DNA from: Bacillus sp. ISL-55 | GTDB taxonomy: Bacteria; Bacillota; Bacilli; Bacillales; Cytobacillaceae | Assembly (NCBI RefSeq): GCF_018613155.1 | Contig: NZ_JAGGQU010000031.1 | Location: 118,391 to 182,390, forward strand | DNA length: 64,000 bases | Direction of reading: 5' to 3' | In this document: positions 43,036 through 51,974 of the stretch, piece by piece | Layout: every line of letters begins with the position of its first letter | Numbering within the stretch: the first letter of the stretch is position 1 | The notes under the pieces: model-generated | The model's database searches: none | Told to the model about the DNA's origin: nothing | What the model saw: the letters and a program-made list of their open reading frames with translations, nothing else | Position numbers and translations under genes: made by a program

Positions 43036-46035
43036 TTAAACTATATTTGTACTTTTTTCTTGCAGATTGAGAATTTCCTTTTCCGAAAAGTAGTCCAGCA
43101 GATGACGATGGCATGTAAAAATGAGAATCTGATTGTTGTTGCTCATTTCCCTAAGCAGCTTAATAATCCGGGCAGTCCTATTATGATCAAAATTGACAAA
43201 ACTGTCATCGATGATAATCGGGAATGGATAACGTTCATAATGTCCGGCTGCAAGTGCCAGCCTGATGGATACATAGACTTGTTCTGCAGTTGCCTGGCTT
43301 AGTTCATTCGCTTCAAATAACATATGATCATTTCTTTCAATCAGAAAACCGTTTCCTGAAAGTTGAGGAATGATTTTCACATAACTTCCATCAGTCAAAA
43401 TCGACAGAAAGTTCTCTGCTTTGGCAAGCATTCTCGGCAAGCGCTCATCCTTATAACGGTCTATTGTCCTCGAAAGCAAATCCTTGGCAACTGCAAACCT
43501 TGCCCAATCCTTTGCATCTTCCGCAAACTCATGCTGAAGCTGCTTATATTTATGAAGCAATTCACTGTATGTACCGCCTTCTTCAAGTACCTTCATCTTA
43601 TGCTTTACATCGGCGATTACATCAAACTGTGTGGTTAATTCCCTCTTGCTGTGTTCTAGCCTCAATTCATTTTCCTCGATTTGTTCCTCAAGCGAAACTC
43701 CTGTTAGAATCATGTCACGATCCTCATTGGTCAATCCGGATGCAAGCAGCTGATAATTTATATCCTCCTGCCTTGCACTCAAGTTTTTCACCAATGCAGC
43801 ATCCTTCGCTTTCTGCCTGAATGCATCCTCATCTTCTGTTCCGGCCAGAGCTAGTAACCCTTTCTTTTCTTGACTGATCACTATTTCTTCCTTCTGAAGT
43901 GATGAATGTTCCTCTTCAACTTCCTCTAGTTTCACGGTCAATTCGTGATACCTCGACTTCTGGTCAATTGCTTCACGCAATGTCCGCTTCAGCAGACTGG
44001 CTGCCTCCACCGGAGCAAGAGTGTTATTATGAAGAAAACGTTCAGCAAGCATTTCCAGGCTGTTTTCCATTTCCGTTAAAGATTCAGTTACTTTCTTTAT
44101 GCTTTCTTTTATTCTCTTCCTCTCACGGAAGTATTGCTTCTGGGTATCGATTAATTGATAGGCTTCCATCACTTTGATCGTGCCTGCAGTTTCCGTTAGG
44201 CCGAATCGCTTCAGTAATTCTGCCTTTTTCCGCTTTATACCGGCCATATCCGCTTCCCATGCTTCAAATTGCTGGACAACTTTATCAAAACGATCATGCT
44301 GCTGCTCGATTTTGATGAGCAGTTCACGATAGCGCATCCTCGCCTCCTCGTCCCTGGCAAGCAGATTTTTGATTGTAAAATCACTGCCTTCCGGCTGGAT
44401 GCCTAACGCATCTTTTAGCTCTCTTTCCCGTTCCAGCAGCCTGGATAGGATTTTGTCATCCACTGGCACTTTCTCATTTGACTTATTGCGCGCAGCAAAC
44501 AAAAACAACAAACCTGCTATCCCGATTCCAGCTAGTAGCCATGTACCATTTGTGATTCCCCAAAGAAACACAATGAGAAAAATACCTCCGAGAAGCAGCA
44601 ACTGATTATACTCTTTCTTTTGTTGCATTTTTCTTCTGTTTTTTTCACTTTCTTCCCTGGATTTGGCCGCTTCAACCTGGTCTGCCACATAATTTAATTC
44701 GGACTGGATCCTATCTTTATTCTTCAGGAGATCCATTTCGTTCACTAATTGATTTCGCTTTCCTTCTTCCAGAAGTTCAGCTTTTGCACCTTCAGCCCTT
44801 GCCTCAAGTTCTGCTAGTTCCTTTTTCTCCTCTTCAAAGTCAGCCTCCAACTCCAGCTTTTTATCCTTTAATCTTTGCTCTGTCTGCTGGATGTTTTCGG
44901 CCTCTTCTTTAATAAAAATACTTGTGTTGATTTCATGGACATTTTCTTCATTAAAGTCTGTATGAAGCTTGTCATTTAGCTGACTTATTTCTTCTGTTAT
45001 TTCCACCAGTTTGGATTCAAGAAGTCTTTTTTCCTGCTTCAGTTGGTCATATAAAGGCAGATTCTCAATTCTGGCTTCAATCTCAGTTTCCATTCCGAGT
45101 AATTCTGAATTCGGTCTGCTCTTCTCCAATTCTTCCAGTAAATGGTCCTTCTTCTCTTTTATCCTTAACAATCTTGCCTCGATGGCCTTAAGCTGCTCGT
45201 CCAATTTTTCATGAAGGTTCATGCCATCTTCCGGAAAAAATCCCGGATCATGCTCACGGATTTTCCTCTCAATCGTTGCGGCTTCTTTGACAAGCTTTTC
45301 ATTTCGCTTGTACTCACGAAGCTTAAACCCTTTTTGCTCCAGCATGGCAATTTCGTTCTGCAACTCAGTAATTTTCTTGCCTAATCCATCTTTCGTACTG
45401 ATCAGCTCAGAGTATTTCTCGTTCTGCTGTTCTGCAATTTTCAAGGAAGTTTGGACTTCCTTCAACTCTTTCAATTTCTCATTCAATAACGGCCTTTTCC
45501 CGCTTGGCTTGAAACGCTGCTCCATTTCCTTTGTCAGGAAACTCTCCGTATTAAAGAGCTTATCAGTACCAAGCGTTCCGGCAGAGAACAAGTACCTCCC
45601 AAGCTCTTCTCCGTTCATCGCGTTGATATTTTGCAACCCATGGACGTTGAACGAATAAATAGCCTGGAAAATGCTTTTATCCATTCTTTTCAGAAGATTC
45701 TTAAGCAGCTCTTCTCCGCCAATCGTCCCGTCCTCAAGAGATACAGTCACATCGCCGGCAGCCTTGCCCTTCACTCTCTCAATGACAGCCACTCCACTGT
45801 CAGGAAAAAAAGCTTTTATTTTGCCGCCATACTTTGAATTATTCTTTGGCTCATAGCGGATTTCCGCACTTTGCTTAGCCGGAAAGCCGAACAGAATGCT
45901 GTGGATGAATGACATAATGGTCGACTTCCCGGCTTCGTTTTCGCCATAGAAGATCTGCAATTGGCCTACAGAGCCAATCACATAATTCTCGAGCTTGCCA
46001 TAACCGTAAACATGCAGTTCAATGAGTTTCATCAT
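43036..46035 (-). CDS. yhaN: SbcC/Rad50-like AAA ATPase YhaN
   Basis: Large protein of about 999 residues: an N-terminal ABC-type half-site with Walker A GENEAGKST (about residues 30-38), long coiled coils, and a C-terminal half with IIIDDSFVNFDHNRT (Walker B) and FTCHRHLLDYF. A pair of strongly hydrophobic segments sits in the middle of the coiled coil at about residues 478-515 (LGGIFLIVFLWGITNG, GIGIAGLLFLFAARN). This suggests that the protein is membrane-tethered, unlike true SbcC. With YhaO it forms an SbcCD-like pair with a proposed DNA-repair role. Start at 46035 behind AAAGGAGGCAGC, 14 bp after yhaO. Confidence 0.88.
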   Translation of the reverse strand: MMKLIELHVYGYGKLENYVIGSVGQLQIFYGENEAGKSTIMSFIHSILFGFPAKQSAEIRYEPKNNSKYGGKIKAFFPDSGVAVIERVKGKAAGDVTVSLEDGTIGGEELLKNLLKRMDKSIFQAIYSFNVHGLQNINAMNGEELGRYLFSAGTLGTDKLFNTESFLTKEMEQRFKPSGKRPLLNEKLKELKEVQTSLKIAEQQNEKYSELISTKDGLGKKITELQNEIAMLEQKGFKLREYKRNEKLVKEAATIERKIREHDPGFFPEDGMNLHEKLDEQLKAIEARLLRIKEKKDHLLEELEKSRPNSELLGMETEIEARIENLPLYDQLKQEKRLLESKLVEITEEISQLNDKLHTDFNEENVHEINTSIFIKEEAENIQQTEQRLKDKKLELEADFEEEKKELAELEARAEGAKAELLEEGKRNQLVNEMDLLKNKDRIQSELNYVADQVEAAKSREESEKNRRKMQQKKEYNQLLLLGGIFLIVFLWGITNGTWLLAGIGIAGLLFLFAARNKSNEKVPVDDKILSRLLERERELKDALGIQPEGSDFTIKNLLARDEEARMRYRELLIKIEQQHDRFDKVVQQFEAWEADMAGIKRKKAELLKRFGLTETAGTIKVMEAYQLIDTQKQYFRERKRIKESIKKVTESLTEMENSLEMLAERFLHNNTLAPVEAASLLKRTLREAIDQKSRYHELTVKLEEVEEEHSSLQKEEIVISQEKKGLLALAGTEDEDAFRQKAKDAALVKNLSARQEDINYQLLASGLTNEDRDMILTGVSLEEQIEENELRLEHSKRELTTQFDVIADVKHKMKVLEEGGTYSELLHKYKQLQHEFAEDAKDWARFAVAKDLLSRTIDRYKDERLPRMLAKAENFLSILTDGSYVKIIPQLSGNGFLIERNDHMLFEANELSQATAEQVYVSIRLALAAGHYERYPFPIIIDDSFVNFDHNRTARIIKLLREMSNNNQILIFTCHRHLLDYFSEKEILNLQEKSTNIV

Positions 46036-46049
46036 GCTGCCTCCTTTCA

Positions 46050-47273
46050 TTAATTTTTCAGGAGAATCTGAAGCAGAATCCTTTCAGCATCCTCAACCAG
46101 CTGTTCTTTTTCACTTTCCGACAGCAGCACCAAATGCCTTCTAGCCTGGCTGTGCTGGAATAATGGAGACAGTGAGTCTTTTATATCATCGTATTGCTCA
46201 ATAGAATTGAATAACTCCTCATAAAAATCGCTTTGCTTAATCAATTCAGCGCGGTCGACAGCAATGTTTTCAGTAAATTTAAGCCTGTGCACCCAGACAA
46301 AAGACTCCTCATCCTTTTCAGCTTCCTGCAGAAGTTCAAGGAGCTCACCACTGGCTGCTTTTTCAATGACATCTTTCTGACCCGAATCCAGATTATCAAT
46401 CCGGATATCCAGCAGGACCCCTTTTCCTTCCCTTCTTTTCCCATCAAGGACGGCCAGGCATTTTTCATATATGGCATTGAAGCTTAACGAATCATTCGCA
46501 TCAATAACTGCTTCATCCCATATCACATCTGCTGTTTCAATAAAAGAAACCTCGGATCCTGCTTCTGTCAACTTAACAATAAACGCCCCTTTTTCGCCGA
46601 GCTCCCTCCTGTTTCGTCCCTGGGGATTGCCCGGATAGACAACATAAGGCTGCTGCGACAAAAACTCCCTCTTATGAATGTGGCCAAGTGCCCAATAATC
46701 ATAGTCTTTATCAATAAGCTCGGATAACCTGAAAGGAGCGTATTTCCCATGATCACTCACTCCCTCAAAATGGCCATGAAGCAAACCAATGTGAAAATCC
46801 GCACCATCAATCTTTTTATACTTCTCAATCCATCGCTCCATGACATGCCGCTCAGGATAGCTGAAACCGTACAAATGGACAAGAGTTCCATCATGTTTCC
46901 TAAAATCAGCCTTTTCCACCTGATCTGAGTAAATGTGAACATTTTCAGAAAAATCAATACTCACAGTTTTTGCGCCAAGATGGTCATGGTTACCGTGAAT
47001 ACCATATACCTTAATCCCTTTGTCAGCGAGCCTCCCCATTTCATTGCGAAGAAAAGCCTGAGCCCGTATGCTCCGGTCCTCAGCATCGTATAAATCACCT
47101 GCAATGATGACAAAATCAACTTCATGTTTAATCGCAGCATCCGTAATATTTTTCAAGGCTGTAAAAGTACTCTCCTGCAACCTTTGAAAAATTGCTTTGG
47201 GCAGATGCCTCAGACCGACCATCGGACTATCAAGATGAAGGTCGGCAGTATGTAAAAACTTCACCTGTTTCAT
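46050..47273 (-). CDS. yhaO: SbcD/Mre11-like metallophosphoesterase YhaO
   Basis: Protein of 407 residues with the five calcineurin-type motifs: FLHTADLHLDSP, IIAGDLYDAEDRS, IHGNHDHLG, GLLHGHFEG and ALGHIHKRE. It is a predicted nuclease working with the YhaN ATPase. The ATG at 47273 follows GGAAAGGAATAACC; the longer open frame (47336) includes lysine-rich non-coding sequence. First gene of yhaONM. Confidence 0.9.
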   Translation of the reverse strand: MKQVKFLHTADLHLDSPMVGLRHLPKAIFQRLQESTFTALKNITDAAIKHEVDFVIIAGDLYDAEDRSIRAQAFLRNEMGRLADKGIKVYGIHGNHDHLGAKTVSIDFSENVHIYSDQVEKADFRKHDGTLVHLYGFSYPERHVMERWIEKYKKIDGADFHIGLLHGHFEGVSDHGKYAPFRLSELIDKDYDYWALGHIHKREFLSQQPYVVYPGNPQGRNRRELGEKGAFIVKLTEAGSEVSFIETADVIWDEAVIDANDSLSFNAIYEKCLAVLDGKRREGKGVLLDIRIDNLDSGQKDVIEKAASGELLELLQEAEKDEESFVWVHRLKFTENIAVDRAELIKQSDFYEELFNSIEQYDDIKDSLSPLFQHSQARRHLVLLSESEKEQLVEDAERILLQILLKN

Positions 47274-47360
47274 TTGGTTATTCCTTTCCCGTCCTATTTT
47301 TACTTTTATTTTAACACTCCAAAAATACGAATGCACGTTCTGTTAGCTAGATTGCAAAAA

Positions 47361-47390
47361 AAACTGCAGTTCTCTTCTGAACTGCAGTTT
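47361..47390 (-). terminator. Terminator of the S51 peptidase gene
   Basis: Perfect 12-bp arms AAACTGCAGTTC/GAACTGCAGTTT with T7 on the minus strand. Confidence 0.85.
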
Positions 47391-47395
47391 CACTT

Positions 47396-48094
47396 TTACC
47401 CAAGATATATCGTTTTCACTGCCTCTTCCTTCACTTTTTGCTCTTCCATCCAAACACGGTATGCTTTTGCTTCCTGTCTTGAGCTTACTGCCTTTACTAG
47501 TTGCTCATCAATAAAATTCAGAGCCGCCCCGTCATCTGCTGCATACCCCGCTTTAATCCTGGCCGAACCAACGAAACTCTGATACGCGGGCCGGCGCTCC
47601 TTTTCCCCATCATAATGCGGGCAATTACTCCCTTTTAAAAACCCGAGAGTCTTCAGCGGTTCAAGTCCGCTGCCAAAAGAATCTGTTACCCCTTCCTCAA
47701 ACCAGCAGATCGAACCAGCGCTAACACCAGCCATTATTTTTCCCTGCTGCCAGGCTTTTCGGAGGATGATATCAAGTCCCCATTCCTTCCAAAGAGCTAG
47801 CAGGTTCTTTGTATTTCCTCCTCCAACATAGATAATATCCTTATCCATAACATAGGATTCCAGGTCCCTTGTGGGCGGACTAAATAATGAAAGATGTGAT
47901 GGTGTACATTCATGTCTTTCAAAAGCTGTATAGAACCTCGTAATATAATTGTCAGCATCCCCGCTGGCAGTCGGCACGAAGCAAACCTTTGGCGTCTGCT
48001 TTTCAGACTGTCCCAGGATATACAAATCCAATAGCGGGTTCTCCGGCTCCATCGAAAAACCTCCTCCGCCCATAGCAATAATCTGCCTCAACAT
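47396..48094 (-). CDS. Peptidase E (S51 family) / dipeptidase-like protein
   Basis: Protein of 232 residues. It opens RQIIAMGGGGFSMEPENPLLDLY. The nucleophile elbow GVSAGSICWFEEG contains the predicted catalytic Ser, and the IIYVGGGNTKNLLALWKEW and NCPHYDGEKERRPAY segments are typical of YgaJ-like peptidase E homologues, which cleave Asp-X dipeptides. The ATG at 48094 follows AAGGAGAG. It is monocistronic, between yhaO and yhaP. Confidence 0.88.
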   Translation of the reverse strand: MLRQIIAMGGGGFSMEPENPLLDLYILGQSEKQTPKVCFVPTASGDADNYITRFYTAFERHECTPSHLSLFSPPTRDLESYVMDKDIIYVGGGNTKNLLALWKEWGLDIILRKAWQQGKIMAGVSAGSICWFEEGVTDSFGSGLEPLKTLGFLKGSNCPHYDGEKERRPAYQSFVGSARIKAGYAADDGAALNFIDEQLVKAVSSRQEAKAYRVWMEEQKVKEEAVKTIYLG

Positions 48095-48270
48095 GAACAC
48101 TCTCCTTCTAGTAAAATGGTAATCTTTCGGTTAGAATTCTGGTTCCATCTTCCTTTCGTGCACAGGTTCTTCTTTATATTACCCAAATTTTTGTTACCGC
48201 TCCTTTTCGGGCAGATCCCACGTTATCCCTTATAAATATTCCACTACGTATTTCGAAATCCTCCCTGTAA

Positions 48271-48300
48271 AAAAGCCGCAATCCGAGGATTACGGCTTTT
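48271..48300 (-). terminator. Terminator of yhaPQ
   Basis: Fourteen-bp arms (AAAAGCCGCAATCC/GGATTACGGCTTTT, one mismatch) just after the permease stop. Confidence 0.8.
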
Positions 48301-48304
48301 ACCA

Positions 48305-49558
48305 TTATTCGTTTTTGGTTAGCTGCAATGCTTTTTTGATGTCCTTGAATGAATTTGATTTTCCGTACATCAGGACGCCGCCTCGGTAGACTCTGGCACC
48401 AAATATAGCCAAGAAGGTAATTGTAGCAACAAGGATTCCGATTGATAGGGCGATTTCCCAGAAAGGAATGTTCAGCATCCCTACACGCAGGAACATCAGC
48501 ATCGGCGAGAAAAACGGAATGAAGGATGTATATTTTACAAATGGCGCTTCTGGCTGTCCCAGCCCGAACATCGCCATCATGAAACCAGCTACAACCAGGA
48601 GTGTCATCGGTGTGATCATCTGCTGTACATCTTCAATCCGGCTGACAAGAGAGCCAAGGAAGGCTGCCATAGTCGCATACAGGAAATACCCTAAGATGAA
48701 GAAAATGACTGCATATGCGATTGTGCTGCCTGCGATATTTCCAAAACCGAAGAACTCGAAGAATCCACCTTCCATACTATCAAGATTCTTTTTGATCGAG
48801 AAGTACCCGACAAGCAAGAGAACGGCCAGCTGAGTCAAGCTTAATAGCCCAATCCCAAGAATCTTCGCAAACATTTGCTTGATAGGGGATACACTGGATA
48901 TCATAATTTCCATTACTCTTGATGATTTTTCAGTCGCGACTTCCATAGCAATCATGTTGGCGTACATGATGACCGCAAAATAAATGATGAAAAGAAGAAC
49001 ATAAACCAACCCTCGTGCCTGATTCAGTTCCTCTTCCGTCTTGGCATCTTCTTCAAGAGCAGATTTTTCAAATTCTACTGGAGCATAAAGTTTTTCCAAT
49101 TGATCTGGAGCGATATTGATTTGAGTGGATGCCATCGCCGTTTTAATCTGCTGTAATGCCGCCTGCAGGTCTCCAGGAATAGCAGAATCCGCAATGCTCA
49201 TCGCTTTGTAGGAAGCTGACGGAAGCTCTTCATCGTTAAGGCTTAATTGAAGCAAGCCTTTATATTTCCCTTCCTCGACTGCTTTCCTGGCACTTTCTTC
49301 ATTTCCATCATACTTTTCCAGGACAAGCTCTTCGTTGACCATCTTCATTTGCTCATTCAGCGGCTTAAAAAGCTGGCCTGTCTCGTCAATGACAGCGATT
49401 TTATCGGTCTCGTCACCTTTATTGAAAAAATCGATGATGTTTGTCATATTTGTTAGCGCCAGCATAATTCCTACGGTCAGGATCGTTGTAACTAAAAAGG
49501 ATTTCGTTTTCAACTTGCTCATGTATGTATGGATTAGGATGATAAAAAAATTATTCAT
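48305..49558 (-). CDS. yhaP: ABC exporter permease, NatB/YhaP-like
   Basis: Membrane protein of 417 residues of the ABC-2 type: one N-terminal helix, an extracellular domain of about 130 residues, then six C-terminal helices. These include EVATEKSSRVMEIMISSVSP, a motif shared with NatB (sodium exporter) permeases. The ATG at 49558 overlaps the yhaQ stop by 8 bp, so it is cotranslated with its ATPase. The substrate is unknown; Na+ or a peptide toxin are possibilities by family. Confidence 0.88.
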   Translation of the reverse strand: MNNFFIILIHTYMSKLKTKSFLVTTILTVGIMLALTNMTNIIDFFNKGDETDKIAVIDETGQLFKPLNEQMKMVNEELVLEKYDGNEESARKAVEEGKYKGLLQLSLNDEELPSASYKAMSIADSAIPGDLQAALQQIKTAMASTQINIAPDQLEKLYAPVEFEKSALEEDAKTEEELNQARGLVYVLLFIIYFAVIMYANMIAMEVATEKSSRVMEIMISSVSPIKQMFAKILGIGLLSLTQLAVLLLVGYFSIKKNLDSMEGGFFEFFGFGNIAGSTIAYAVIFFILGYFLYATMAAFLGSLVSRIEDVQQMITPMTLLVVAGFMMAMFGLGQPEAPFVKYTSFIPFFSPMLMFLRVGMLNIPFWEIALSIGILVATITFLAIFGARVYRGGVLMYGKSNSFKDIKKALQLTKNE

Positions 49559-50450
49559 ATGAATCACCAACCTTTTCAATGAAAATATCATTTAGACTTG
49601 GTTCTTCAAGGACAAACTTGCGGATGAATCCTTTGCCAACTATATCTTTTAAGATGTCTTCGGCAACCTGCTCACCTGAGATCTGGAGGTGGATTCCCTC
49701 TGCCGTCATTTTTGCTTTTGTCACGCCAGGGTACTCTTTCAGGAGTGAAGTATCAAAATCCGCATGGATGACCAGATTCTTTTTCCCGAAGGAACGTTTG
49801 ATTTCTCTCAGTGACCCATGGACTACTGGACTTCCTTTGTGCATGATGCAAATGTGCTCACACATTTCTTCCACATGCTCCATCCGGTGGCTTGCAAATA
49901 CGATAGTAGTACCAGCATTTTTGAGTTCGAGGACCGCTTCCTTTAATTGCTCCACATTCACCGGGTCCAGCCCGCTAAAAGGTTCATCAAGGATCAGCAG
50001 CCTTGGCTTATGGATGACGGCGGCAATAAACTGGATTTTTTGCTGGTTACCCTTTGAAAGCTCCTCAACCTTTTTATCCGCATACTCTGGCACCTTGAAG
50101 CGATTTAGCCAGTAATCAAGCTCTCTGAGGGCTGCCTGTTTTTGCATCCCTCTTAATCTTGCAAGATAGACGATTTGCTCGCGAACTTTAAGTTTTGGAT
50201 AAAGTCCTCTTTCCTCAGGCAGGTAACCGATGATACTGCTCGTTTCATAATTTATTGGCTTTCCATCCCACGTGATCCTTCCATCTGAGACATCAAGGAG
50301 ACCAAGGATCATCCGGAAGGTCGTTGTCTTCCCGGCGCCATTTGCACCAAGGAATCCGAACATTTCTTTTTCTGGTATATTGAGTGAAAGCTGATTCACT
50401 GCTGTGAAATTGCCAAATCTCTTTGTAACCTGTTCCAGCTGTAAGACCAT
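49551..50450 (-). CDS. yhaQ: ABC exporter ATPase, NatA/YhaQ-like
   Basis: Protein of 299 residues with Walker A GANGAGKTT, signature LSKGNQQKIQ, Walker B LLILDEPFSGLDPVN and H-loop FASHRMEHVEE, plus a C-terminal extension typical of NatA-type subunits. The ATG at 50450 is 9 bp after AGGAGG; the ATG two codons upstream is only 3 bp from it. First gene of a two-gene operon with yhaP. Confidence 0.9.
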   Translation of the reverse strand: MVLQLEQVTKRFGNFTAVNQLSLNIPEKEMFGFLGANGAGKTTTFRMILGLLDVSDGRITWDGKPINYETSSIIGYLPEERGLYPKLKVREQIVYLARLRGMQKQAALRELDYWLNRFKVPEYADKKVEELSKGNQQKIQFIAAVIHKPRLLILDEPFSGLDPVNVEQLKEAVLELKNAGTTIVFASHRMEHVEEMCEHICIMHKGSPVVHGSLREIKRSFGKKNLVIHADFDTSLLKEYPGVTKAKMTAEGIHLQISGEQVAEDILKDIVGKGFIRKFVLEEPSLNDIFIEKVGDSYE

Positions 50451-50599
50451 ATTCATCTTCCTCCTTTTCCAATAAATTACTACGAATTTTACAGGGTAAT
50501 AGTTTCATATTTTAAATATATTTTTTATTTTGCATATTTAAAAAAGTTATGCAAAAATAATAGTAATCATCTGAATTTTGCAAGAAAAGCTTAGGCACC

Positions 50600-50684
50600 T
50601 CGGAACTGCAGCTAGGCAAGCGACTCAAGCTGTTCAAAGAAGAACTAGCAGGGATGAAAACTGGCTAGGCGCTGGAGCTGGACC
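50600..50684 (+). repeat. Interspersed extragenic element, copy E (3' part only)
   Basis: Keeps GCAGCTAGGCAAGCGACTC and the end GGCTAGGCGCTGGAGCTGG. The GCGCAAGCGCC head and hairpin module are missing. It lies between divergent yhaQ and yhzD and is the only copy not following a plus-strand gene. Confidence 0.7.
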
Positions 50685-50737
50685 ATTATCGAAGTTAAAT
50701 TTGTACTTACTAATCTTTTAAAAAAGGGGAAGTTGCG

Positions 50738-50923
50738 ATGGACATTTACAAACTGACAGCCTTTGAACCAAATGGGGAAAAATTGATTGACGAGTCATTC
50801 CAGGCCGGCAATGATGAAGAGGCAAAGGAAATCGGGGCAAGAATGCTTGAAGAAAAAAACCTCAGCGACAAGACGCACCGCTGTACATCACCTAGAGGAA
50901 AATTGGTTCTTTTCCACCCGTAA
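50738..50923 (+). CDS. yhzD: YhzD-family small protein
   Basis: Soluble protein of 61 residues (MDIYKLTAFEPNGEKLIDES to SPRGKLVLFHP). Its length and opening match the YhzD-like family of Bacillaceae, located beside yhaR and yhaQ as here. ATG behind AAAAAGGGGAAG. Function unknown. Confidence 0.75.
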   Translation: MDIYKLTAFEPNGEKLIDESFQAGNDEEAKEIGARMLEEKNLSDKTHRCTSPRGKLVLFHP

Positions 50924-50926
50924 GAA

Positions 50927-50957
50927 AAAAGCAAAGAGGTCACTCCTCTTTGCTTTT
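50927..50957. terminator. Bidirectional terminator between yhzD and yhaR
   Basis: Thirteen-bp arms AAAAGCAAAGAGG/CCTCTTTGCTTTT. Confidence 0.85.
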
Positions 50958-50961
50958 CTCT

Positions 50962-51756
50962 TTACTTACCTCTAAATTGCGGCTTCCTTTTCTCTAGGAA
51001 AGCTTTAATACCCTCCTGATGGTCTTCAGTCTGGCGCATTTTAAATTGTCCGTATTTTTCCAGTTCAAGAATTTTCAATAGATTAGGCCTGTTTTTCTCA
51101 GCTAGGATTTTCTTTGTTTTGATCATAGCCTGAACCGGTTTGTTCAGCCATTCTTCTAGCTTTCCTTCAATTGCATCTGCAAAATCTCCCGTTGGTACTT
51201 CGTCGATAAGTCCCAGTGTCAGGGCTTCATTGGCAGAAAGCGTCTTGCCTTCCCATATCAGTTGCTTCGCCTTCGTTTCTCCAAGGCGCTCCTCCATGAA
51301 AAAGTGGCCTCCGCCATCCGGAATCAAGCCGATGCCAATGAAATTCATCGCAATCTTGCTGGATGGCTCTGCGATTATGTAATCTGTCGCGAGCGCCAGG
51401 CTGAATCCCAGGCCTGCCGCAGCACCTGTAACGGCTGAGATTGTTACCTTTGGCATGCTGTACAAAGTCACAATCATATCGTGAATATCGTCCATCACAT
51501 GGTAGAAATCGCTTTCATTTGTATTGGAAAGCATCGTTTTAATGTCACCGCCAGCAGAAAAGGCCCGCCCGGCTCCTTTAATTAATACGATATCAATCTC
51601 ATCCGACTTGCAGATTTCCTTCAGACTCATCGTGATTCCCTTAATCATTTCCACATCAAGAGCATTCAGTGCTTCAGGCCTGTTCAGCTCGAGAACCGCA
51701 ACACGTCCATTAATGTTCAATTTTACAGTGTCCGTTGAAAATTCAATCGCCACCAT
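50962..51756 (-). CDS. yhaR: Enoyl-CoA hydratase/isomerase family protein, YhaR-like
   Basis: Crotonase-fold protein of 264 residues. Oxyanion-hole segments are GRAFSAGGDIKTM and GAAAGLGFSLALATD; the second acidic catalytic region reads IGIGLIPDGGGHFFMEE. B. subtilis yhaR lies at the same place between yhaQ and hemZ. It probably hydrates or isomerises an enoyl-CoA; the pathway is unknown. ATG behind GGAGGGGATGA. It is distinct from the enoyl-CoA hydratase at 13.8 kb. Confidence 0.9.
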   Translation of the reverse strand: MVAIEFSTDTVKLNINGRVAVLELNRPEALNALDVEMIKGITMSLKEICKSDEIDIVLIKGAGRAFSAGGDIKTMLSNTNESDFYHVMDDIHDMIVTLYSMPKVTISAVTGAAAGLGFSLALATDYIIAEPSSKIAMNFIGIGLIPDGGGHFFMEERLGETKAKQLIWEGKTLSANEALTLGLIDEVPTGDFADAIEGKLEEWLNKPVQAMIKTKKILAEKNRPNLLKILELEKYGQFKMRQTEDHQEGIKAFLEKRKPQFRGK

Positions 51757-51935
51757 TCATCCCCTCCATTTATCCTTATATTTTTATTATATAGGGAGAA
51801 GTTATATTTAAAAACCTTTTTTCTTACTATTTAGATTTTTTAAAGAAATTGTAGCTTTTTTCCACTTCGCGGAATTATAAGTCTTTAACAGGAGATTGCT
51901 AGTCCCTACTATGGAATAAAACTTATTTCAAAACG

Positions 51936-51968
51936 AAAAGCTCCCGAGATTCATCTTCGGGAGCTTTT
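51936..51968 (-). terminator. Terminator of hemZ
   Basis: Twelve-bp arms AAAAGCTCCCGA/TCGGGAGCTTTT after the hemZ stop codon; the minus strand shows T4 then CGTTTT. Confidence 0.85.
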
Positions 51969-51974
51969 TCATCA

